From: Rhizobium indicum
GTDB taxonomy: Bacteria > Pseudomonadota > Alphaproteobacteria > Rhizobiales > Rhizobiaceae
Direction of reading: 5' to 3'
Assembly (NCBI RefSeq): GCF_005862305.2
Contig: NZ_CP054023.1
Span: 124,001-188,000 of the forward strand
DNA: 64,000 nt
Each line of letters opens with the position of its first letter. The stretch's first letter is position 1. Below, in pieces: positions 43,545 to 52,143 of the stretch. A model generated the notes under the pieces. It worked only from the letters and a program-made list of their open reading frames with translations, had not been told where the DNA came from and made no database searches. A program made the position numbers and the translations under genes.

Positions 43545-45329
43545 TTAGGCCGGAAGCTGGAAGATGACGTTGGCGATCAGGACGATCGCCAGGCCGCCGG
43601 CGAGTGCGAGATAGGGCAGGATGCCGGCTTTCTTGACGCCCAGATCCTGGCCGACGAGGCCAAGATCCTCCATCGCGCCGGCCGGGAATTTGCCGCCGTC
43701 GCGCACATAGTGGCGATAGGCGAAGACCGGCAGGATCAGGGCGGCGAAGATGAAGCCGACCCAGAGCGCATTGGAATAACCCCAGACCTTGGCACCGGCG
43801 CCGAGAAACAGCGCGTTGACGAAGGCCAGCACGGTGTTGAGGCCGATCAGCCAGGTCGGCGCCTTCCAGGGGCGTTCGATATGGCCGGAATCCATCCGGT
43901 GGATCCAGCCGGAATTGAGGTTCAGGAAGTTGAAGATGATGTAGCCGACATTCGAGACGGCGAGCACGAAGAAGTAGCCGCCGACATCCGAGGCGATCGC
44001 CAGCAGGAAGAGATTGAAGGCAAAATCGGTCCACATCGCCCTGGTCGGCGCGCCGTGTTCGTTGACGTGGTCGAGATATTTCGGCAGCCAGCCGTCCTTC
44101 GAGCCCTGGTAGAGCGTGCGCGAGGAACCGGCCATCGCCGTCATGATGGCGAGGAAGAGCGCCATGATCATCAACACGACGAGCAGCTGGGTAACGACGC
44201 GGCCGGCGCCGATCAGGCCGCCGAGCGCTTCGGCAACACCGGTGCCATCGACGATGCCGGGGGCCAGCATGCCTGCATGGCCGAGAACGCCCTGGAAGGC
44301 GAAGGGCACGAGGAAGAAAAACAGGCAGCAGGCAAGGCCTGAATAGAAGATCGCCTTGAAGGTGTCGGTCTTCGGGTTCTTGAGTTCGCGGGTGTAGCAG
44401 ACCGCCGTCTCGAAGCCGTAGGTCGACCAGGCGGCGATATAGAGGCCGCCGAGGAAGAGCGTCCAGCCGCCGTTGCTCCAGGTGCCGTCGGCCGCGGCAT
44501 AGGCGGCTGTCGGCGGCACGAGGCCGGTGACGTTGGTGGCAAGGATCTGGCCGCTGACGATCGGGTAAAGGCCGATGATGAGCAGCGGCACCAGCACGAT
44601 GATGGCCAGCCATTTCTGCACGCTTGCCGTCTCCGAAATGCCGCGATGCTGGATCGCGAAGATGATCAGCATCAGCATGCCGCCGATGAAGAAGGTGGCG
44701 TTGATATTGGCGGTGGCGAGGAAGGGAATGTTGAAGCTCAAGAGCGACCAGCTGCGGATCGCCGGCGTCAGAGCGGCGATCCCGTCGGTGCCGAGCAACG
44801 CCTTGACGGCGTCATCCGGCGTGGTGCCGGCATGGGCTGCGATATATTCGGCGACGCGGGGGCTGTCGGCCGTGACGGAAGCGGCATGCGCTGAGATCCA
44901 GTCGAGGACCATTTGCGAATCCGCCGCCGGAATTGGGTAGAAAGCGTTGAGGATATAACCGGCGGCGATGGCGCAGCCGAGCGACAGCACCGGCGACCAG
45001 GCAAACCAGTTGCACCAGACGGACAGCGGCGCGATGAATTTCGAGTAACGCAGCCAGGCAGTGGCGCCGTAGACTGAAGCGCCGCCGGATTTGTTGGCGA
45101 ACATGCCGGCGATTTCGGCATAGGTGAAGGATTGCAGGAAACCCATCACCATCGAGATGATCCAGACGACGAAGGCGAGCTTGCCCGTCGTGCCTGCGAT
45201 GCCGCCAATGGAGAAAAGAACGAGCGGCGGCACGCCCGCAGCCACCCAGAATGCGCCCTTCCAGTCGAGCGCGCGTACAAGCTTACCTTCGGTGCCGGAT
45301 GCAATCCCGGCCTCCACAACGTCTGTCAT
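43545..45329 (-). CDS. APC superfamily amino acid/amine permease
   Basis: A 594-residue permease with about twelve to fourteen hydrophobic segments and the APC motif in helix 1 (VLFSIGGIAGTTGKLAF). A large extracytoplasmic loop with two alanine-rich stretches lies at about residues 135-195, unusual for the family. ATG 45329 gives the normal start. It is divergent from tdm, with a regulatory box between them, so it may import a methylated amine or a product such as gamma-glutamylmethylamide. The substrate is inferred from position only. Confidence 0.82.
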   Translation of the reverse strand: MTDVVEAGIASGTEGKLVRALDWKGAFWVAAGVPPLVLFSIGGIAGTTGKLAFVVWIISMVMGFLQSFTYAEIAGMFANKSGGASVYGATAWLRYSKFIAPLSVWCNWFAWSPVLSLGCAIAAGYILNAFYPIPAADSQMVLDWISAHAASVTADSPRVAEYIAAHAGTTPDDAVKALLGTDGIAALTPAIRSWSLLSFNIPFLATANINATFFIGGMLMLIIFAIQHRGISETASVQKWLAIIVLVPLLIIGLYPIVSGQILATNVTGLVPPTAAYAAADGTWSNGGWTLFLGGLYIAAWSTYGFETAVCYTRELKNPKTDTFKAIFYSGLACCLFFFLVPFAFQGVLGHAGMLAPGIVDGTGVAEALGGLIGAGRVVTQLLVVLMIMALFLAIMTAMAGSSRTLYQGSKDGWLPKYLDHVNEHGAPTRAMWTDFAFNLFLLAIASDVGGYFFVLAVSNVGYIIFNFLNLNSGWIHRMDSGHIERPWKAPTWLIGLNTVLAFVNALFLGAGAKVWGYSNALWVGFIFAALILPVFAYRHYVRDGGKFPAGAMEDLGLVGQDLGVKKAGILPYLALAGGLAIVLIANVIFQLPA

Positions 45330-45470
45330 CGGTGAAATTCCCCATTCTATTTGTTCCGGACGTATCTTCGTACGTCTCCCTGAACGTGTCTCCCTGACAG
45401 TCTCAAGCCCGCCCGGATGATTTTGGCGATCCGTGTTCCCGACGGATTCCCCGAGTCTCAACTCTTTATG

Positions 45471-45495
45471 CATAGTGAAGATATTTTCTTTTTAG
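45471..45495. promoter_or_regulatory. AT-rich box between the permease and tdm
   Basis: CATAGTGAAGATATTTTC followed by TTTTTAG. The first ten bases resemble those of a box in front of the XRE-cupin gene (63663), and the TTTTCTTTT part one before mgsA (62903). It covers the region between a TTGACT -35 and the likely -10 of the permease promoter, a position suited to repression. The rest of the 250-bp divergent gap shows nothing else I can name. Confidence 0.45.
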
Positions 45496-45579
45496 TCAAC
45501 ATCACTTTACTTTCCCCGGGCATTTTGTAACCTGCATGGGTGGGTGTCCGAGGACGCCCGATCCTCCCATGAGGGCAGT

Positions 45580-47949
45580 ATGCGAGAACTTCATCCTGCT
45601 ATGACAGGCCTGCGGCCGGCCGCTCCGAGCCTCGTGCATTATCCCGGCATTCCCACCCTGCCGGAGGGAACCGAGCGCTATAGGACAAAGGGCGGCGGAT
45701 CGGTCGTTATGCGCGTCGAGCCGGGCGATCGCGTCAGCGTCATCGACAGCGAGGGCGGTCAGCTCTGCGAGATCTCCTTTCTCGACGAGAAAGGGCGTTT
45801 CCTCGCGGCCGGTCTCGGAACGGATTTCAGCAATTCAGCCGAGGGTTTGAAAGCCATTCTTCAAGCGGAGGATGAGAGCGCTGCCCGTACGCGTGCAGCG
45901 CTTCAGCGTCGCGGCGCCGATCTTGCAACGGCCGGCGCACTCAGCATCTTCGGGGCGGGATCGATGCCTGGCAGCCGGGCGGATTTCACGATTTCCCTGA
46001 AGGGCCTGCTGATCGTCGCGGCACCCGCCAGCGCCATGTCGCCGGAGGCGCAGGATACGGCGACGCCGATCGAGATCAGGATCATGCGCAGCCTGCTGAT
46101 CCGCGATTACGCTTCCGCTTTGCCGGAACCGGCCGCCGATCCCGTCGAGGATATCCGCATCCGGGCGGCGACCGCCGCGGCCTATTTCGTGCGGGCCGGC
46201 GAATTCATCCAGATCATCGACGTCTATGGACGCCAGTGCACCGATTTCCAGGCCTTCGCCGCCCGCAAGGTTGACAAGGGTCTCGACCTCGCGCTCGATT
46301 CCACCGTCACCCGCACTCTGCTCGGCCGCAGCTATCCGATGCCGGGTCTCCCCTCCAAGGCCTTCGACCGCGACTTCGAGCCACTGGTCGAAATCGTCCA
46401 GGATACGATCGGGCGCCACGATGCTTTCGCGACCGCCTGCAACTCGCGTTATTACGACGACATGGGTTATCCCGGCCACGTCAATTGCACGGATAATTTC
46501 AATGCGGTGCTGGCGCCTTACGGCATTGCCGGCCGCAAGGGCTGGGAAGCGCTGAACTATTTCTACAACACCAATATCGACCACAACAACCAGCTCTATC
46601 TCGACGAGCCCTGGTCGCGTCCCGGCGATTACGTGCTGATGCGGGCGCTGACCGATCTCGTCTGTGTCTCCTCGTCCTGCCCTGACGATATCGACGCTGC
46701 GAACGGTTGGGATCCGACGGATATCCACGTCCGCACCTTTTCCGGAAAAGAGAAATTCTCACGAGCGGTGGCCTATCGCATGACCCCAGATGCAGACGCC
46801 GAACTGACGCGCGAAACCGCCTTCCATCCCCGCCTCTCCGCCTTGACGCGGGACTATACCGAATATCGCGGCTACTGGCTGCCGAACCGCTTTTCCAGCG
46901 AAGGGCCGGTCGAGGAATACTGGGCCTGCCGCGAGCGCGCTGCCGTCATCGACCTCTCGCCCTTGCGGAAATTCGAGGTGACGGGGCCGGATGCCGAAGA
47001 GCTGCTGCAATATTGCCTGACGCGCGACGTGCGCAAACTGTCGACCGGCCAGGTTGTCTATTCCGCCATGTGCTACGAAAACGGTGGCATGATCGACGAT
47101 GGCACGCTGTTCCGGCTCGGTGACAAGAACTTCCGCTGGATCGGCGGCGATGATTTCAGCGGCATCTGGTTGCGTCAGCAGGCCGAGAAAAAGGGCTTCA
47201 AGGCCTGGGTCCGCTCTTCGACCGATCAGATGCACAACATTGCCCTGCAGGGGCCGAAAAGCCGCGATATCCTCAAGGAGATCATCTGGACGGCGCCGCG
47301 CCAGCCTGATATCGGCGAGCTCGAATGGTTCCGCTTCACCGTCGGCCGTATCGGCGGCTTCGAGGGTGCCCCAATCGTCGTCTCGCGCACGGGTTATACG
47401 GGTGAGCTCGGTTACGAGATCTTCTGTCATCCGAAGGATGCGCTGACGGTGTTCGACGCCGTCTGGGAGGCGGGCCAGCCGCACGGGTTGAAGCCGATGG
47501 GGCTGGAGGCGCTCGATATGGTTCGCATCGAGGCGGGCCTGATCTTTGCCCATCACGAATTCACCGACCAGACGGACCCGTTCGAGGCCGGGATCGGCTT
47601 CACGGTGCCGCTGAAATCCAAGCAGGACGAATTCATCGGCCGCGAGGCGCTGATCCGGCGCAAGGAGCATCCGCGCCATCTGCTCGTCGGCCTCGACATC
47701 AAGGCCAACGAGGCCGTCGGCCATGGCGATTGCATCCATATCGGCCGGGGCCAGGTGGGCGTTATCACCAGCGCCACGCGCTCGCCGATCCTCGGCAAGA
47801 CGATCGCGCTCGCCCGCATCGACGTGATGCATGCAAGCCCCGGCACCGAGGTCGAGATCGGTAAGCTCGACGGCCACCAGAAGCGCCTGCCGGCGACGAT
47901 CGTGCCGCTTTCGCACTACGACCCGCAGAAGACGCGGCCGCGCTCGTAA
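45580..47949 (+). CDS. tdm: Trimethylamine N-oxide demethylase Tdm (DUF1989 + GcvT)
   Basis: A 789-residue protein that should cleave trimethylamine N-oxide to dimethylamine and formaldehyde. The first 400 residues hold two DUF1989-like units (about 42-170 and 199-385). The last 370 residues are a GcvT-type tetrahydrofolate-binding domain (SRTGYTGELGYEIF). Cys287, Cys303 and Cys367 are spaced 16 and 64 residues, the spacing I recall for the zinc cysteines of Methylocella silvestris Tdm. The first DUF1989 unit lacks them. ATG 45580 follows GAGGG; an in-frame GTG at 45544 is possible. tmm and the dimethylamine genes lie 4-12 kb away. Confidence 0.87.
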   Translation: MRELHPAMTGLRPAAPSLVHYPGIPTLPEGTERYRTKGGGSVVMRVEPGDRVSVIDSEGGQLCEISFLDEKGRFLAAGLGTDFSNSAEGLKAILQAEDESAARTRAALQRRGADLATAGALSIFGAGSMPGSRADFTISLKGLLIVAAPASAMSPEAQDTATPIEIRIMRSLLIRDYASALPEPAADPVEDIRIRAATAAAYFVRAGEFIQIIDVYGRQCTDFQAFAARKVDKGLDLALDSTVTRTLLGRSYPMPGLPSKAFDRDFEPLVEIVQDTIGRHDAFATACNSRYYDDMGYPGHVNCTDNFNAVLAPYGIAGRKGWEALNYFYNTNIDHNNQLYLDEPWSRPGDYVLMRALTDLVCVSSSCPDDIDAANGWDPTDIHVRTFSGKEKFSRAVAYRMTPDADAELTRETAFHPRLSALTRDYTEYRGYWLPNRFSSEGPVEEYWACRERAAVIDLSPLRKFEVTGPDAEELLQYCLTRDVRKLSTGQVVYSAMCYENGGMIDDGTLFRLGDKNFRWIGGDDFSGIWLRQQAEKKGFKAWVRSSTDQMHNIALQGPKSRDILKEIIWTAPRQPDIGELEWFRFTVGRIGGFEGAPIVVSRTGYTGELGYEIFCHPKDALTVFDAVWEAGQPHGLKPMGLEALDMVRIEAGLIFAHHEFTDQTDPFEAGIGFTVPLKSKQDEFIGREALIRRKEHPRHLLVGLDIKANEAVGHGDCIHIGRGQVGVITSATRSPILGKTIALARIDVMHASPGTEVEIGKLDGHQKRLPATIVPLSHYDPQKTRPRS

Positions 47950-48060
47950 TGCCTGCTTTCGAGGTCGGGAGACGGCGATCGGCAGTTGATATTGCCGCCG
48001 ACGCGCACGACCAGCGAGATGCAATCTAATGGCGAATTGGCGAGTCAAAAAAACTAAAAG

Positions 48061-48231
48061 TTGACATATCCGGCTTTGATGATTATATCTCGGTGGTCGA
48101 TATTGCTTGTTTGACTTTTGTTATCGCACGCTGGCAACGTGCCCTGGACGAACTTCCCTCTTCAAAATCGAGATCATCATCCGTCGTGCTTCCGCACGTG
48201 CGGTCGTTCAATTGCTATGAAAGGGTTTGTT
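48061..48231 (+). promoter_or_regulatory. Promoter and long 5' leader of the cold-shock gene
   Basis: TTGACA (48061-48066), 17 bp, TATATC (48084-48089) is a near-consensus promoter. The leader would be about 136 nt and contains the palindrome CCGCACGTGCGG (48192-48203), 28 bp before the ATG. Long structured leaders are typical of temperature-responsive csp mRNAs. Confidence 0.7.
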
Positions 48232-48441
48232 ATGACCACTGGCACAGTTAAATGGTTCAATTCCACCAAGGGCTTCGGCTTCATTCAGCCTGATGACGGC
48301 GGCGCTGACGCCTTCGTCCACATCTCTGCCGTCGAACGCGCCGGCATGCGCGAAATCGTCGAAGGCCAGAAGATCGGCTACGAGCTTGAGCGCGATAACA
48401 AGTCGGGCAAAATGTCCGCTTGCAATCTCCAAGCTGCTTAA
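48232..48441 (+). CDS. Cold-shock protein (CspA family)
   Basis: A 69-residue single cold-shock domain with both RNA-binding motifs, KGFGFIQ (RNP1) and AFVHISA (RNP2). ATG 48232 follows AAAGGG; an in-frame ATG at 48217 would add five residues. It binds single-stranded RNA as a chaperone. Confidence 0.95.
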   Translation: MTTGTVKWFNSTKGFGFIQPDDGGADAFVHISAVERAGMREIVEGQKIGYELERDNKSGKMSACNLQAA

Positions 48442-48504
48442 ACTGAAATCTGCTTTCCTTTGACCGCGGATGTACCGGCACTGTCGAAAGTATGATACTA
48501 TCAA

Positions 48505-48530
48505 GGTCAGGCAAGTTGCCTGGCCTTTTT
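48505..48530 (+). terminator. Rho-independent terminator of the cold-shock gene
   Basis: GGTCAGGC / GCCTGGCC with a short loop, then TTTTT (48526-48530), begins 64 bp after the csp stop. It precedes the next small gene. Confidence 0.85.
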
Positions 48531-48569
48531 GCTGCTTTCGCCAAGCGGGCTCACAAATCCAGGATTAAT

Positions 48570-48794
48570 ATGACAGAGTCACACAGCAAATCACGCAAGC
48601 AGGCGGAGATTGCCTTTGGAAACGCGCAATCGCAATTCCTGGCGCGAAGCCGCGCGGTCGAAGAGATCGATTCGACCGTACGTGCCCGCGAGGAAAAAAC
48701 CTTGCGGTTACGCGAAGCGCGTGAAGCCAAGGAATTGCAGGATCGCTTGACAGGGGTTACTGCTCCCAGCGCGAAGCGAAAAAAGAAAATCTGA
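48570..48794 (+). CDS. Small charged hypothetical protein
   Basis: A 74-residue, highly charged, mostly helical protein (ARSRAVEEIDSTVRAREEKT) ending in a lysine tail. ATG 48570 follows AGGATTAAT; the longer frame to 48492 crosses the csp terminator. It is commonly seen next to csp in rhizobia as far as I recall; function unknown. Its TGA stop is supplied by the terminal repeat of the element at 48793. Confidence 0.7.
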   Translation: MTESHSKSRKQAEIAFGNAQSQFLARSRAVEEIDSTVRAREEKTLRLREAREAKELQDRLTGVTAPSAKRKKKI

Positions 48795-48904
48795 CCCTAC
48801 GGCATAATTCCTTAAATCGGTCCGATTTCAGGATAAAGCGATGCAGCAGTTCAAGGTATTACAGCGCCCTTTGCGCGTCTTAAGACGTGCGGCGCCGTAG
48901 GGTC
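48793..48904. repeat. 112-bp MITE-like element with 11-bp terminal inverted repeats
   Basis: The ends are perfect inverted repeats, GACCCTACGGC (48793-48803) and GCCGTAGGGTC (48894-48904). Inside are a dyad around AAATCGG-T-CCGATTT and the segment ATGCAGCAGTTCAAGG. The ATAATTCCTTAAATCGG, TTACAGCG and GCGCGTCTTAAGACG segments are of a kind I recognise from Rhizobium intergenic repeats. It has no coding capacity. Confidence 0.75.
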
Positions 48905-48929
48905 GAAGTCAAACAGTCAGGAAACAGAT

Positions 48930-49310
48930 TTGAAAAACGCCAAAAACAACGAGCTTTCCGATCGCCGCAGCGCCGCTGCCGAAGCCAAGGCCGCTCTCCT
49001 CAATGCGTATCGCAGCGCCAAGGATTCAGCCGAACCCACCAGGCTGGCAAAGCAGGCGGAGCGTCAAGCCATTGCCGCGGCCAGGGAAGAACGTCGCGCT
49101 CAGCGAGAACGGGTCAAGCTCAAGGAGCTGGAGCGGGCTCAGGCCGCCGAGGCCGAACGTCAGGCTGCCGCCGAGGCCGCAGCACGCGCCGATGCCGACG
49201 CGCGCGAAGCAGCTGACAAAGACCGGATCGCCCGCGTGATTGCCGACGAAGCCGCCCGAAAGGCCGAACGCGACCTGCGTTACGCCAATCGCAAAGCCAG
49301 GAAGTCCTGA
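48930..49310 (+). CDS. DUF6481-like highly charged protein
   Basis: A 126-residue protein rich in Ala, Arg and Glu, predicted to be one long helix or coiled coil (about residues 35-125). The start is TTG 48930 with AGGAAA upstream. It resembles the upstream 74-residue protein in composition. Function unknown; linkage with csp suggests an RNA-related or stress role, which is inference. Confidence 0.7.
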   Translation: MKNAKNNELSDRRSAAAEAKAALLNAYRSAKDSAEPTRLAKQAERQAIAAAREERRAQRERVKLKELERAQAAEAERQAAAEAAARADADAREAADKDRIARVIADEAARKAERDLRYANRKARKS

Positions 49311-49351
49311 TCGTCAGCGCCGCCTGTTGTCGTAACAGGCAGCGCTCTCTT

Positions 49352-49612
49352 TCAAGCGGCCTGCACGGCTGCATTCAGCGGGATTTCGACGTCGATCTCA
49401 AGGGTCGAGACGTACTCGTTGCGATCGATCGTCACCTGCACCTTGTCGTGGTCGAGCTGTACATGCTTTGCGATCACCGCCAGGATTTCCTCGCGCAGCA
49501 GGGTGACCAGGTCCGACCCTGCCGAGGAACGTTCATGGGCGAGAAGGACCTGCAGCCGTTCGCGGGCGGCCGGTGCGGTTCTCTGTTTGTTGAAAAGACG
49601 GAAAATATTCAT
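49352..49612 (-). CDS. minE: Cell division topological specificity factor MinE
   Basis: An 86-residue MinE: membrane-targeting amphipathic start [10 protein letters not shown], MinD-interacting helix [14 protein letters not shown] and the dimeric beta domain. It stimulates MinD ATPase to drive pole-to-pole oscillation. It overlaps minD as ATGA. Confidence 0.96.
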   Translation of the reverse strand: MNIFRLFNKQRTAPAARERLQVLLAHERSSAGSDLVTLLREEILAVIAKHVQLDHDKVQVTIDRNEYVSTLEIDVEIPLNAAVQAA

Positions 49613-50427
49613 GCCGCCCTCCGTCCGAAGATCTTTCCGAAAATATTCCTCTTTTCCTCTGGGATGGCGATCGGCACCGTCTCGCCGGCGAGCCGGCGAG
49701 CGGCGTCGAAATAGGCCATCGCAGCCGCGCTGCGGCTGTCTGCCAGCGTGACCGGCGCACCGATGTTGGATGCACGCAGAACATCCATGCTTTCGGGTAT
49801 GATGCCGAGCAGCGGGATGGACAGGATTTCCAGGACGTCGTCGACCTTGAGCATGTCGCCGCGTTCGGCGCGGTTGGCGTCGTAGCGGGTGAGCAGCAAG
49901 TGCTTTTCCATCCGTTCGCCGCGTTCGGCCTTGGCGGTCTTGGCATCCAGCAGGCCGATGATGCGATCGGAATCGCGCACCGACGAGACCTCGGGATTGG
50001 TGACGACCACGGCAACATCGGCGTGGCGCATGGCGAGCGTTGCGCCGCGCTCGATCCCGGCGGGGCTGTCGCAGATGATCCAGTCGAAATAGCGCTTCAG
50101 GTCGTTGATGACGCGCTCGACGCCCTCGGCCGTCAGATTGTCCTTGTCGCGCGTCTGCGAGGCCGGCAGCAGGAACAGCGTTTCCAGCCGCTTGTCGCGG
50201 ATCAGCGCCTGGGTGAGCTTGGCGTCGCCTTGGATGACATTGATCAGGTCGTAGACGACCCTGCGTTCGGCGCCCATGACGAGGTCTAGATTGCGCAGGC
50301 CGACATCGAAATCGACGACGACGACTTTTTCATTGCGTTGCGCCAGTGCCGCTCCCAATGCGGCGGTCGAGGTCGTCTTGCCAACCCCGCCCTTGCCTGA
50401 CGTGACGACGATCACTTTCCCCATCAT
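49609..50427 (-). CDS. minD: Septum site-determining ATPase MinD
   Basis: A 272-residue ParA/MinD ATPase with deviant Walker A KGGVGKTT (residues about 11-18), [10 protein letters not shown] switch and a C-terminal amphipathic membrane-targeting helix ([12 protein letters not shown]). ATG 50427 or 50424 follows GGAGAGACA. Middle gene of minC-minD-minE. Confidence 0.96.
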   Translation of the reverse strand: MMGKVIVVTSGKGGVGKTTSTAALGAALAQRNEKVVVVDFDVGLRNLDLVMGAERRVVYDLINVIQGDAKLTQALIRDKRLETLFLLPASQTRDKDNLTAEGVERVINDLKRYFDWIICDSPAGIERGATLAMRHADVAVVVTNPEVSSVRDSDRIIGLLDAKTAKAERGERMEKHLLLTRYDANRAERGDMLKVDDVLEILSIPLLGIIPESMDVLRASNIGAPVTLADSRSAAAMAYFDAARRLAGETVPIAIPEEKRNIFGKIFGRRAA

Positions 50428-50509
50428 TGTCTCTCCTTTGCCGTGGCCCCAGTAATTCAAAGTGTTGCAGCATTCGTTGCGCCTCTCGAAGAGACGCGCG
50501 GCGCTGTCG

Positions 50510-51229
50510 TCAGATCAGTTTCTCTGCCATGATCGCGTCGTCTTCGAGCCAGAGTTGAACAGCCTGTCCGCGAAGATTGGGCGCCATGTCTTCCGCCATT
50601 TTGTAGATGCCGTCGATTGCAACCAGCTCGGCCTCGAGCTTGCGGCAAAAGATCCGCGCCGATGCGTTTCCGATGGATCCCGCCATGGCTCGGCCACGCA
50701 AGGCGCCATAGATATGGACGGACCCACCGGCGATGACCTCGGCACCCGAGGCAACCGATCCGATGACGGTGACGTCGCCTTCCGGAAAGATCACCGATTG
50801 CCCCGAGCGCACCGGCTCCCTGATGACGATCGATTGCATAGCCGGGCGGGTCTCTGCCACTGCCGGTTTGCCGGGCGGATCGGCAGGCTCCTTTGCCTGA
50901 ACCTCGATATCGGAAACCGAACGACCGCCTTTGAGTGCTGGCGGCATGCCGGATCCGAGGATCGAAGGCCGCGCGCCCTCGATGCCCATGATGCTGACAT
51001 TGCGCTTGGCAAGTTCGGCAATCAGGTCCTTCAGCTGCGGCCGGTCGATTTGCAGGTCCGTCAGATCGAGCACGACAGGCCGTCCGAGGAAGAAGCCGGC
51101 CGAACGCGCGGCCAGATCGTCCAGCCTGATCAACCAATCATCGATTGGAAGATCCGGGGACAGCATGACCGCGAGGAAAGAGCGGCCCTTGATGCGGATA
51201 GAGCGAGCGTCTGTTAGCACTTTGGTCAT
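50510..51229 (-). CDS. minC: Septum site-determining protein MinC
   Basis: A 239-residue FtsZ antagonist with an N-terminal FtsZ-binding domain, a proline-rich linker (about 115-130) and the C-terminal right-handed beta-helix (GDVTVIGSVASGAEVIAGGSVHIYG) that binds MinD. First gene of the min operon; three CtrA half-sites lie 42-68 bp before its ATG. Confidence 0.95.
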   Translation of the reverse strand: MTKVLTDARSIRIKGRSFLAVMLSPDLPIDDWLIRLDDLAARSAGFFLGRPVVLDLTDLQIDRPQLKDLIAELAKRNVSIMGIEGARPSILGSGMPPALKGGRSVSDIEVQAKEPADPPGKPAVAETRPAMQSIVIREPVRSGQSVIFPEGDVTVIGSVASGAEVIAGGSVHIYGALRGRAMAGSIGNASARIFCRKLEAELVAIDGIYKMAEDMAPNLRGQAVQLWLEDDAIMAEKLI

Positions 51230-51270
51230 CTATGTGAAGAAATCGTTGACCATGTCTACCGCTGCTATGG

Positions 51271-51297
51271 TTAACAAAAAGTTAACGCAGCCTTAAC
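51271..51297 (-). promoter_or_regulatory. Three CtrA half-sites upstream of minC
   Basis: TTAA-CAAAAAG-TTAA-CGCAGCC-TTAAC: three TTAA half-sites each separated by exactly seven bases, so two overlapping full CtrA boxes (TTAA-N7-TTAAC). CtrA control of minCD expression has been reported in Sinorhizobium. Confidence 0.8.
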
Positions 51298-51438
51298 ATT
51301 AGCCATAATCACAGCAGATTCTTCAAGCGCAGGATTACCGCAAGTCATTGGAAAAGCGTTGCAATCTCTGGAAGCACTGAACGGTTAATAATGCGGCTTT
51401 CAACGTGAGCCGCAAATCTGCCGCTGCTTGGGCAACGC

Positions 51439-52041
51439 TCAGCCTTCCGCCTTGCGTTGTGCGTTGGAAATGGCGCGTGCGGCCTCTTCCGAGGAGTTGG
51501 CAAGCGTGCGCATCTCGGCGGCCAGTACGGCAAAGCCTGACCCGGCCGTGCCGGCGCGGGCGGCCTCGATGCCGGCATTGACAGCGAGCAGCTTGAGGTA
51601 ACGCAGCGATTGCAGGATCTCATTGGTCTTCGAGGCGGTGACGCGCATATCGGCGGTCTGATCATCGATTCGCTGATAGAGTGATTCGATGTTGATGATG
51701 CTGCCTTCGAGATAGAGAAGCTCACCCTTTTCGTCCCAGATACCGCCGCCGGTCTCGGTGACCCAGACGAGATGTCCCATGGCGTGGCGGATGCGGTATT
51801 CCATCGTCCAGTCGGTGCGCCTTTCGAGCGCCCGTCCGACGATCTCGTCCATCAGAGGCACATCTTCCTCGTACATGATCGAGGTGAAGGTCCGCGTGCG
51901 GTTGCCGATGATCTCGTCGGCCGGATAACCGAAGATGCGCTCGATGCCGTTGGTCATCTCCAGCATCGTATAGTTTTCATCGGCGCGGCAGCGATAGAGA
52001 AAACCGCTCATGCGCCCGAGAATGCTCGTTTGAAAATCCAT
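51439..52041 (-). CDS. Short soluble PAS-MCP signalling protein
   Basis: A 200-residue protein with no membrane segment. A PAS domain (about residues 10-125; YRIRHAMGHLVWVTE) is followed by only the hairpin tip of a chemoreceptor signalling domain (LLAVNAGIEAARAGTAGSGFAVLAAEMRTLA split across about 155-185). It lacks methylation helices. It may seed or modulate cytoplasmic chemoreceptor arrays. ATG 52041 is preferred to GTG 52050. Confidence 0.8.
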   Translation of the reverse strand: MDFQTSILGRMSGFLYRCRADENYTMLEMTNGIERIFGYPADEIIGNRTRTFTSIMYEEDVPLMDEIVGRALERRTDWTMEYRIRHAMGHLVWVTETGGGIWDEKGELLYLEGSIINIESLYQRIDDQTADMRVTASKTNEILQSLRYLKLLAVNAGIEAARAGTAGSGFAVLAAEMRTLANSSEEAARAISNAQRKAEG

Positions 52042-52093
52042 GAAGGCCACATCCGAAGAGAAGAGTTGCAGATGGATTTATGTCGTCTCGTTT

Positions 52094-52125
52094 CCGGAGG
52101 AGAGTGCCCGAACAGCCTCCTCCGG
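52094..52125 (-). terminator. Hairpin at the end of the methylated-amine operon
   Basis: A perfect 9-bp stem CCGGAGGAG / CTCCTCCGG with a 14-base loop lies 19 bp after the tmm stop. There is no T-run. It separates the operon from the PAS-MCP gene. Confidence 0.55.
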
Positions 52126-52143
52126 CAATGCAGGTCCGCCTCA

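Noticed and set aside
43545..45473. Longer start for the APC permease
   Set aside because: The 48 extra codons are polar, cross the divergent promoter region and the AT-rich box, and lack a ribosome binding site.
45580..47949. DUF1989 protein read as part of guanidine/urea carboxylase metabolism
   Set aside because: DUF1989 also occurs in carboxyguanidine deiminase subunits, but the fused GcvT domain, the 16/64 cysteine spacing and the nearby tmm and demethylase genes point to Tdm.
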